Shown here piece by piece: positions 47,301 to 59,300 of a DNA stretch of 64,000 nt (position 1 is the first letter of the stretch; every line of letters starts with the position of its first letter). The position numbers and the translations under genes are program-made. The notes below the pieces were generated by a model. The model worked only from the letters and a program-made list of their open reading frames with translations. It made no database searches and had not been told where the DNA came from. The stretch spans positions 20,233,029-20,297,028 of the forward strand of contig NC_092646.1 of the NCBI RefSeq assembly GCF_039555335.1, read 5' to 3'. The stretch comes from Amphiura filiformis (taxonomy: Eukaryota; Echinodermata; Ophiuroidea; Amphilepidida; Amphiuridae).

Positions 47301-50300
47301 TATTTTTATCATTTTGAGGACGCATTTTCATTTTACCCCCTTATCACGAGGAATCGAGGACAGTTTTCCGAAATAAATACCCCTATTTTTACCATTTCAA
47401 GGACGCTTTTGAATTTTTCCCCCTATTTCACGGGAAATGAGGACAATTTTATCGGAAAAATACCCTATTAATTTTGTGTGGAACTACTAAAAACGGACAG
47501 AAAAAATACAAAAAACGAAAACTGTAGCGGTAAAACGCGGACGAAAGAACTAGAAATACACCCTATTTTTAATTTCAAGGACAATTTTGCTCCAAAACAC
47601 CCCTAATTTGGACAATCATGAACAATTTTGTCCTCGAAAATTCCATGGACATTTCTTGAAAAGTACCCCTAATTGGAACCATCATGCGTACACATTGTCA
47701 GTGAAGACTGAACCCACCGGGAAAGCACAGCGCTAGTTCTTTTGTTCAAGAATACTTTGTGTACAAATCAATATGTCATGCAATGGAGCAAACTGCAACT
47801 TTTGAATTTTGAATTTTGAATTTTATTTCTTGAACGATTTCAACAAATGAGGTCTTAAATCCGAGCTAAAAGATGCAGCTATAGGCTGCTTGTTCCAATT
47901 ATGACATATCTGTCTGTGTTTAGGATATACAGGGGTGAATATAACTGGTACCCTAATTCGTTTGTGCACTGTACACATGTTCATATAGATAGTTACCTCA
48001 ACACAGGGCATGGCTGGCATTCAATCAGAGTCAAAACATTTTCAAAGGTAAAATGGTTGATAAAAGTATACTGTAAGTTTCATCTTCGATATTTGAGTAA
48101 AAATTCAGATTAATGATGTTTTTTCAACTTATCGTTGATTTACAGGATAAGAAAATCAGTATTTTAGAAGAAAAGGTCAAACTCTTGAATAGATTAAAAG
48201 GTAAGATGAGAACTTGCTTTGACACACCATTCTTGATATAGAATTGGATTGATTGAGCCCATATATTTATTGGCTGAGCTATGAGTTTTAAAATATTCGA
48301 CAGGACGTAGTCAAGTCCAGTATTTTAAAACTCATAGCGAGACCAAAAAATATTGGGTGTAAAGCGTCAAATTTTATCATTATTATGTTCTGGATCCAAT
48401 ATTTTCACACACTTTGGATTCATCAAAACATAATAATGTTGATAATGGGACAGCCTCAAAGAACTGGTTGTGATTTGCAAATTTCTGGTTGAGATTGGCA
48501 AATTTTCAGTTGTGATCTGCAAATTTCTGGTTGAAATCTGTAAAGTTTTGGTGTAAATCTACACATTTTTGGTTAAGATCTGCAAATTACAGGTTGAAAT
48601 CTGCAAATATCTGGTTAAGATATGCAAATTTCTGAAGGAAAATAATGTCTCAATCTCTTTTCTTCCTTTTGCAGAAAATCCTGATAGTGAAACAGAGAAA
48701 GTAAAGGAACTAGAACTGAAATGTGAATCATTGCTGGAACAGATTAAAGATATGGAGGTGAGAATTTGCTTCCACACCTAAGTGCATAACACAATCAAAC
48801 TCAGAACAACATCTAAGCCCATACTACTGTACAACCGTGCCATCATATATTAAGTTACGAAGGGTACTCAAGAAGTCACAACAATGATAAAAGGCTGAAT
48901 ACAATTTTAACTATTTTAGTCTAAAATATATTATGCTAATTTATCGGTTGTTGACAGCAAACCTCTCCAGTGTGCAGTATTGTGGGCTGGTTTTTATCAA
49001 TATTGGAAATTGTCAACTCCCATAAACTTGGGGTTTGATTTCAATAGACCACTTGACATGTGACGTCATTGCCTGGCATTATGCGTGCGAATTATACCAA
49101 TTTCCATTGTTCTTTGCCCTGCAGTGTGCGTACACATCGTAGTTTGCCGAGGGCACATGCATTTTAAATCACCCACCACATTTCATATAGTACAAGAAAG
49201 CCATTACACCGTGTAGCAGTTCGTTCAAGCATATCGAAAGACCAGTCCCTTGCGCCTTTGTTGATAAACAATGATGTCAAGTGGTCTATACAGCATTGAT
49301 TTACTAAGAATTGAACAGGGCACCTGTCTCATCAAACCATTCTTATACCTCTTTGAAAGTGACAGTGGTGTCATCAAAGTTTATAATACAAAGTTGATGA
49401 TATTTTATTGTTTTTATTGTATAGGATTTCTTAGCTGATTATGGTATGATGTGGGTTGGCAGTGCAGAAGACACCGCAGCATCTGGCAATGTAGGAGATG
49501 TATATGATGAATTAGCAGAGGAGACAGATTTATGGAGGCCAGGTAGATTTTGCTTGTTGGTTGGTTGTTTATGTACAGATGTTACATATCTTGTGGGAAC
49601 AATACATGGCTCCTGGGTTTGTCCATCGGAAGTTAATTTGTACAGATATTCCTTCCTATAATACAATATGCATGTTGCATAACCAAGGAGATAAATTAAC
49701 CGCTGAGCTGAATTTTTGTTATGCAATATGCCTACAACCTTTCAAGAAGGAATTTCGGCATAAATTGACTTCTAGTAGAGAAATCCAAGAGCCATGTATT
49801 GTAAGTTGTGTCCATCCTTATGCAGATCAACTTCGTTCCTTGTGAGGACATTGTATGTCAAGAGAAAAATGCAAATTATTGTAAATCTTCCAAATTATAT
49901 GCAAGAGAATTGAGCTGAATATTCATATCAGAATTTTTTGAATAAAAGATTACAATTTGAGCTCAGAAAACAAACCTGATGGCTGTCACAATGAAATGGA
50001 CCAAAATAACATCAAAAGAGCATTGATGACTAAAAAACTCCCTGTGATGTGGGTGTGAGTTTGTTAACACTGATGAGCGAGAATAGGTGTGAGAAATGTA
50101 TGTGGAACAGCGGATGCATAGGAACCGTGGACATCCATGGTTCCTGGTTCCTGGACAGTGTTGCTAGACCAAATACAGCTTAAAACGCACTGAAAATCAC
50201 GACTGTGGTGTGTAGGTGTGGGATCCCAGCAAACACAAAACGTTTTCGACATCATTCGGAAAAGGTTATAAAATGTTGTCAAAAAAACGTTTAAATGTCG

Positions 50301-53300
50301 GTTGATATAAAGGGTACAAAACGTTTTCATAACATTGAAAAACATTTTTTGATAATCTACTGCCCAACAAACACAAAATGTTTTACAGAAAACGTTTAAA
50401 TGTCGGGTTATATAAAGGGTATAAAAACGTTTTAATAACATTCCAAAACATTTTTGAAAACATGATACAAAATATTCAAAACAGAATGTTATTTTGGGGT
50501 TAAAAAAACATTTTGCGAAAAATGTTTGCCCAAAATATTTACAATAACGTTTTTATGACCTTTATATAACCCGACATTTAAATGTTATTAAAAGGTTTTG
50601 AAGAAAACATTTTAAGATTTCTGTGTTTGCTGGGGGCAAATATTTTATCATAATATTATTTACGTGTTGGCAAAATATTTGGCAAAAATGTTTGCAAAAA
50701 TAGTTTACAATAACATTTTTGAAAACATTTTAAAAATATTGCTGTAGTGTGTTTTCATACAAAACGTTTTAAAACATTTTCATGACCTTTATATAACCCG
50801 ACATTTTAATGTTATTAAAACGTTTTTACCTAAACCAAAAGCTAAAATATAGCTTATTTAAAACATTTTAAAAACGTTTTTGTGTTTGCTGGGATGGTGA
50901 AAACTTTGGAAAGGCGAATAAAACTCAAATGTGTGTTCGCAATATGATGTCCACATTTGAGCCGTAAGCTATATCTTCATGACAATTTTTTTCCATATCA
51001 TTTGTTTCACAGGAACATCCCTTGTAGGCCAAACTAGTTCTTTGCACATAGACTTTGATAAAATCATTAAAAGCATCAGAGAGCTTAACGTTTTGGCTGG
51101 TGAGGGTGAAAAGAAGATACAACACACAGTGAACGGAGCACGGTTAAGAGCACAAGAACCAATACCACTTACTCTGTATGCTAATGGTATATTCATGTTC
51201 AACGGTCCGTTTAGGTCGTACCAGGAACCAGAGACACAGGTGAGTGAAACAGAATGTTGTTGTTAATAATTGGAGTAATGATAACAGATTGGTTTTTTTC
51301 CTTTACAGTATAAACATGGAAGTTTCGCTCTGAACAAGCTGCATAGCATTGTGTGACTTGGTTCTTTTTAGGCGATATTCAGAAGGGTATTAACGTAGTG
51401 CTGAAGGACCTACCTTAATTCCTATATATTTTTAAAAATTATGCATCAACTCCTCCAGCAACTCCTTGCACAGCCGCCATCGGCGCTGTGCATTGTTTTT
51501 ACCGCGTTCTTCTTTCTTCTTCTTCTTCTGTCAACATTATGATCTCAACATCATAATCAGCCAGCGTAGCCACATGCTTTCAGGCATGTTGACCATACTT
51601 GGTCAGTAGAACTGTTTGGTGGTGCCACAGATGTCACATGATCAACTTCCGGTCAAATGTCATCCACTTCCGGTCAATGGCCAAAACTTGGATTTTCACT
51701 AAAAATGCTTCTCCTCACACATATTACTTAGCACCGTAACGTCGCTTACGCACATGCATCATCTATAGCCAGTGTCTAAAAGTTATACCACAAAATTGGA
51801 ATCAAAGGTCATTAAGGGGTCACTTCCGGTCTGAAAGCTAAAAATATTCAAAAAATCACTGTTTTTACAAATTACATAGCAGAGTGTTGTCATTAGCACA
51901 CATGCATCGCTACTAGCCAGGGTCTTTAGGATGCCTACAGTTTTGGGGTCAAAGGTCATTAAGGGGTTACTTCCGGTCAAAAACCAAAATTATCAAAAAA
52001 AAAAAAAAAAATTTTATCTCAAAATGTAAACAGACCAGAGTAATATAATCATCATACATGAATCAGAGTTACCTGATGTATGCATGGTATTTTTATTTTG
52101 GGGTCAAAGGTCATTAAGGGTCACTTCCTGTTTTAGCTAAATAACTTTAAGAATTTTTATCTCGACAACTAAACAAAGTAGAATTTTTTAATTAAAATTG
52201 GAACAATGCATTTTGTCGGTGTACATAAGGTTTTTTTTTCATTGAGGTCAAATGTCATTAAGGGGGTCAAAAGGTCAATCATAAAAAAAAAAAAAATCAA
52301 AATCCATTTATAAATTCGATTAAGCTGGAATTCACCAGGAATATTCCTTATGACATCCTGAGCAGTATGTAATATTTTATGGGTCAAAGGTTATTAAGGA
52401 TCACTTCCGGTTATCAACAAAACCGCCTGGTGGCTGTGCTCGCGGTCGCAGGTGACCGCAACCAATCAGATCTCGTTTACTTTTCTTTTATTTTTTCACT
52501 CTTTTTTCTTCTTTTCAGTCAAAGTCTGCAACCCCCTGAAGAAGTGCTTGTGACCCACAGTTTTTGAAGCCCTCATTTAACTGTTTGCGGCTGTTTATTT
52601 TGCACAACAAATCATACAATTCATATGATTCTTTCTTTTTTTTTCCCAACAGCAATGTATTAGAGATTTATCAGATGGTTATTTCCCTTCAGAACTACAG
52701 AAGAGATACCCAGATGGCATACCATTTCAGGTAAAGAAACTTTGATTTGTTAGGTACAAATAGGGTCATTTGGAAATGAAAGTTCAGGAAATGCTGAGGG
52801 TGTAAGTTTAAGTAATTGTTACATGTGCACCTAGAGACACCCCCATCCCACCCCATCCCCATTTGTTTCAGAGCAATCTCCACTAAATACTCCTTGTAAC
52901 AACAGATGAGAGTTTTTCAAAAAACACATGGTGAAAAATTTGCCCCAAGAGACCCAAAATTTCATAATTTTGGAAAAAAAAACACCCGTCACTATAATAA
53001 TGCACCAAAAGACACCTAAGTTGTGCCCTTTTTTCACCTGTCCATAGTTAATTTGAGACCTATATAACCATTCATAGGGTTTACAATATTTGTTTGAAAA
53101 GTGAGTGCCCCTTCCAACACTATTGAACTTTTTTCTGTTCAAGATTGTAGAAACCAAAGACGTAGTGTCATCTCAACAAGTCCTAATCAATATACACCCT
53201 CTGTGGAAGTTGTGACCTTACTCTTTACACAGGGAGTGTGAATTTCAAATGGGGTTTCCCGAAGGATTGACTTAATTCAAAATTCAAGCTCCCTGTTTGG

Positions 53301-56300
53301 AAGATTAAGGTAATGTCTTCCATATGGGTGCATGGATTAAAACTGTAATAGCCAAATCCTTAATCCAAACTCTAAATTCCTATTCCTAATCCCCTGAAGG
53401 AGTTACTGCATATGTTAGTAGTGGTATTGATCTATTCTTCCTTAAGGAATCAACAATTTTTTAAAAAGATCAGTTTACATGATCTTCAACCTTTCTCAAC
53501 ATATCTTGACCATTGAAAGTGAAATAATTCCAGTTTAAGTATGATGCTGACTCAAATTAATGCATCATGTACATGGCTATCTATGTGCTATCTACTGAAG
53601 ATAGCAGCAATAAGATATAATAATCAGGCAAGGCCTAATTTTTTGCTTCCTAACATTTCAGATGTTTTTAATTGAGTCACATGACACATAAAGTTGAAAC
53701 AAAATCATGTTAATATATCCAGATCTATTGTCAAGTAGGCAATGCCATGTACAAGTGCAGCCTGAACCCCAACATCCCTTTTTAAAAGCTCTTCTTGTTT
53801 GAGTTTTTCTTGATTAATCTTACTATACTTGTAAATAGTCAAAAATGCTAAAATGCTTGATGGGTCCATGATGCCCTAGTGATCACACACCTGAACAAAA
53901 ACAAAATTGAAATCAGGCAGATTACTGCATCCTAATAGGCCTAGCAAAACTTAGCCATGTCTCAGAGTCGGTTATACGGCCTCGACAAAACCCAAATTTG
54001 TCAGTTTATAGGCCTTTCTTGTGCAAGAAGAATGTTCTTGACTAGCTGATTAATATTATTTGCAAGTACTTTAGCATGATCAAGTTCCAGTATATGAATT
54101 TTTCAAGTAAGCTTAAATTTTCAACAATTCAGTCTACAAGCCATTTTGGACCACACTTTCCAAATCCCACAGCCAGCGACCCCCCCCCCCTGTAATGTCA
54201 ATTTAGCAGAAAACTCACCCACAAACAGAAAAAAATCACTAAAACCATGTGCAATCTGATTAAATATTGTTACACAGTGTAAACTCTCTGTCACGGTGAG
54301 TCCGTAGCCACAAAAGTGTTTCTATACCATGGTATACACATGAAATTAAGGAATCACACCACTAAATCAAGTTCCTATTCTTTTATGTGTTAAAAGGTAC
54401 CCAAGAAATCGTCATTTTCTCATGGTTATAACGTCATCGTTCATTCAAAACACCATTTTTCCAAAAGTTTATGATATATTCTACCCTAGAACCAGCATTT
54501 TTTTGGTAGTTGAGCGGCTCGATTTTTCGCAGTGGTGCCTTGAACATGATGTAAACCATACCAAAGCCTACATCTCAGGCCCTCTATGCTGTGACGTCAT
54601 TTGGTGTATGGAACTAAAAAACCTTCCTAAAATGTCAGAAGTGTAATATTTTTTATTATTTTATGCTTGAATGATAAGAAAAACATCCACAGAGCACAAC
54701 TATCACCAAAAAATGGGCACATCAGCCTTCATTTCAAACTTTTTTCCATTAAAATGCACCTGGTATGGTCAGCGAATAAAAACACTGGTTGTTATTTCTT
54801 CGGTCAGATAGGGTTGGACCTGATTTAGTGGTGTGATCTCTTAAAAGAGCAGGGTAATTTGACAACTATAGTCTATTTATTTACCTCCAGTCACCAACAC
54901 TAGCTTTGAAGTTCAATGCGTTCTGTGTTAGCTTAGCGTTACTTGGTGCGGGATCAACATGCCACATATACGCTAATCAGAATAATATGTGGGTTTCGAG
55001 AATGTAAATAGGTGGATGTTTCTGGAATTGTTATTACTTTGTACCCATTTTATGTAAAACTGTGACATTTTATCCACAGATATCGGACAAACGTGACACA
55101 GTATTCAAAGATGCACGCACTGATCGCGAGTTTTTCCCAGGTACAGGTCATCTCCTTGGAGGAGAAAGTAAACCCTCACGCCTTGTTCCTAGTAACCTTG
55201 ATAAATCTACTAGTACAAATCTAGAGGTTAACGTTACTACCAGTAGTGATGGGAAGAAATTGTATGAATCTACACAGCCACCTAGTAAGTATGCATTATA
55301 CTGTAGTGAGTTGGGAACACCTAATAGTACCCTACATTGATTGGTGGGAAGAGGGAGGTTAGGAAGGGTAACTTTGGCAGCTCTTTGCAGACACCATTTT
55401 CCAAGTTAAACTCTACAAATGAATTATGTAGAGTTCAACTTCTGTCAGAAATGGAGTTCAACTTCTGTCAGAAATGGAGTTCAACTTAAGTCAGAAATGG
55501 AGTTGTCAGAAATGGAGTTCAACTTCTGTCAGAAATGGAGTTGTCAGAAATGGAGTTCAACTTCTGTCACAAATGGAGTTCAACTTCTGTCAGAAATGGA
55601 GTTCAACTTCTGTCAGAAATGGAGTTGTCAGAAATGGAGTTCAACTTCTGTCAGAAATGGAGTTGTCAGAAATGGAGTTCAACTTCTGTCAGAAATGGAG
55701 TTCAACTTCTGTCAGAAATGGAGTTGTCAGAAATGGAGTTCAACTTCTGTCAGAAATGGATTTTCTTTCAAGCAAATTTGATATAAAGTTGAACTTATAA
55801 AAAGTGACCAGCAAAGAGCTGCCAAAGTTTACCCCTTACTGTACAATACATTAGGCATTTATAATGCGCCATTTCATATAGACCACGGCGCAATTAACAA
55901 GCAGAAATGAAAAATACAATAATGCAAATGTGAAACAAAATATATACAATAAAAAAAGCAAAATGCATGAGATCATAATAACATGATTAATGATACAAAT
56001 GTGATACTGTACACTCTTCTCCCATCTGTGGGGCACACAAAATTATGTATTCATAATCAAATTCAGTTGCAATGGTGCTAACAATACACTTGTTCTCTTT
56101 GAACCCTGTAATATTATAGGACCTCAGCTTTCTGTAGACCAATTCTTAAACAAGTTGCCATCATCTGTATTAAGAGATGGGAAAGTCATTGATGTAAGAT
56201 CATCTGTTGCGGATTCATTTAAGGTAAGATATGGCTAGAAAAGTATTTCAGATTAATTTCAGAAAAAGGCGTAATTATAAATTTTATTATGTTTACTTTT

Positions 56301-59300
56301 TTGTGTGTGAAACACTTTTGAATCAATCCTGCTTTTGCAAGGGAACTGATTGAGCAATCCTTCAAATTTTTGAACTGTTTCTGAAATTGATATTATCACC
56401 ATAAAATAGATAAAAAATATATCAATTTTGGATTTATATGGTGCAGTTTTAGAGGACTCAAAGCGCTGTAATTTCATTACCGCTGGTGAATCATCAGAAT
56501 CAGATCGCATCAAGTGCAGACCTATCCACACTTAGATTGTAACATTCACCATATATTTGTGCAGCTCCCCAAATTTCATTGGATGAAGGAAGTTTTTGAC
56601 AATGAAACAAGAGATGTATCGTTCGAGTCCGGTCTCGGACTCGAGTCCGGACTCGAGTCCACTTTTGTTGGACTCGGACTTGGCTCGACTCGGACACAAA
56701 AAGACTCGGCTCGGCTCGGACTCGGACACAAAAAGGACTCGGACTCAAGGCGAGTCCGGTCCGAGTCCAGTCCAATGTCCAAATCTATGTAAACTGTGAA
56801 ATGATTATCTAAAAATGTTAAAATAGATCTCAAATTTGTTGACTTTACTTATTTGGCCATTTTCCAAATTAATTGGGGCTGTCAAATCTGTGACCTGTTA
56901 TTATTCCTACATATCCACCAAATTATTTAGATTTATCTGTCACTTAGCAGAATCATATTTTTGTTATCATTTAAAATGAAATAATTGATAATTAATCAAA
57001 TGCATAATTTTATTAAATATTTGGACTATATAAAATTCCTACAATGTAAGACTTCTTTCATGGAACTTTCCAATCCATTAAGCTCTTGAAAGAGAAACAT
57101 GCACACTGGACCATACATCTCTGCTCCCACTCAGTAGGGCTATATAGTTTGCATGTGCTCAGTAAGTGAGTACACATGACATTTGTGTGGGCCAATTTGA
57201 AAATATGTTTAGAATTATAAAGGTGAATTTCTGTTAGTATTATTATTATTATAATGATGATGATGTTAATTTTCTATTTGTATTTGAATATATTGCAATT
57301 CATTTACATGTAATACTGCACACAGCCCCGGGCACACAGTGTATAGGTATGCCAGGCAAACCTATCTGCTAGTCATGATTCGCCTAGAACACAATACATA
57401 TTTACATATAGAAATTTAAAAGAACAGGTAGGTCAAGGCAGGGAACCTACATAAATACTAGTATGTTGTCTATACTTCACTTGACCCAAATATATGATTT
57501 TTTATGGCGATGAGACACTCGCACATGGAATTTTAGAGGATTTTGACCGGATTTTGATAGCAGTTCCACATAGAAAAGCTGCTATCATCATGACACTAAG
57601 ATCTAGAAACACCACCGAAATCCCAGACAAACTAGTACCTAGACCAGTGACTTTGACTCGCTTAGTGAATCCGACGCTGCTTAGCAACGACTTGAACAAG
57701 GACGCATACCCGGACGCAAGCAAGCAGATAATGTTCGCGTCTACAGAACATGTTGCATTTGACGCTGGGCGATAACGGCGCAGTAACCACGCAACCGAGA
57801 GCGCAGAATGTACGCGATTATCTCCGCGCCTAGTAACCCTGTCAATCCGTCAATATCACCTTGGATACTGGGCTTCATCTCCCGCTGTGGTAAGGGATGG
57901 GCAGTCATAGGTCTAGGTGGTATGTCTATGACCGAAATGCTGTTTTGTTAGCTGAATCTTTTTGATGAAAGTCAATCTTTGACAAGATGTAACTTTGCTA
58001 CGGAAAGTGCTTTGACAAAACGGTTTTCAGTTTTGACTTTCTTTACTCAAGGGCTTTAATTTGATATATAAAATGATGCAGTTTGATGGCAAATTTGAAT
58101 TCACCTGGCATACCTACAGCCTTGTCCCTAGCCACAATTAAGTTAACTGTGAGTTTACAATGTACATGTAGTGTGCTACACACACACACACAAAATACCC
58201 CCACATGCCTGCTGTCTGATACAGGTACTAGGTGGTCTGATACATGTAGTTTTTACCTTCAGGAGTAACCTGTTCATCATGTTCATGGACATGGCTTTTG
58301 AAGAAAGTGTGTATGGTTGGTTGGTTGAGTCAACAGTGTTGGGTGGGGTTTGGTAGAGTGGTGTGTGGTGTGATGCAGTGAGTGACCTACTGACCTTCTC
58401 ATCACATTTCTACAATTTTATCATCAAAATGCCATAAAATTATGCGGAAACTTTAAAATTGACCTTTTTCAGCAAATTTGTATTGTAAATTTTTCAAATA
58501 AGAAATAAAATATAAAATTTTGCTCCATTTTTGCAAATAATGACCCATTTTTTCAAAATGTTGTACCAAATGACCCCTTCTTTCAAAATTTTATACCCAA
58601 TTACCCCTTTTTCATTTTGTTATATCCAAACTAAGCAATGCCAATAGGTAGATACCTGTCACATTAAAGTTGAATGACCCCCCACCCCCCACCGGGCATG
58701 GACTCTCACCCCGAGTCCGGACTCGAGCCGGACTCGAGTCCGGACTCGGGTCTTATTTTTGTTGGACTCGGACTTGGCTCGGACTCGGCACCCCTGGACT
58801 TGGACTCGAGTCCGGACTCGGACACAAAAGGACTCGGACTTGGCTCGGACTCGGATACAAATGGACTCGGCTCGGCTCGGACTCGGACAAGCTGGACTCG
58901 GGTACAAGTTACTATTCCTTCCCACAACATCAATTAATCTGAAGTGTAATGCAGATAATCCATGGCCAGTTTTCAATGAAAAAGTAACTCTTATTATGTT
59001 TTATGTACAGGTGCATGACCAGATTGTGGTTTTATTGTAAAACTTTGTTTTCCACCTGGCAGTGAGGACCATCACCCAATTATATCTTATTTCAAGAAGT
59101 TTGGAGTTAAATTGCTCTGGTCATTTCGATTCTAGAAGCAAAAAAATTATGTGAATTCTAGTGGCCCATAGCACAGTACATGACTTTCAGGGTGTAACTA
59201 CCAAACTACCTTGTTTTTGTTTAAACCGCATAAAACCAAACATATTCAAGGCCTCAAATTTCACTGGGGCTATTGGAAAAATGTGAGCTTTCACCTGACA

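Noticed and set aside
55419-55800. ORFs with repeated NGVQLLSEMEFNFCQKWS-type peptides
   Set aside because: Three overlapping frames of one minisatellite inside a MITE; not genes.
56500-56833. Serine/arginine-rich ORFs, also at 58659-59040
   Set aside because: Translations of the GGACTCG repeat on both strands and several frames.
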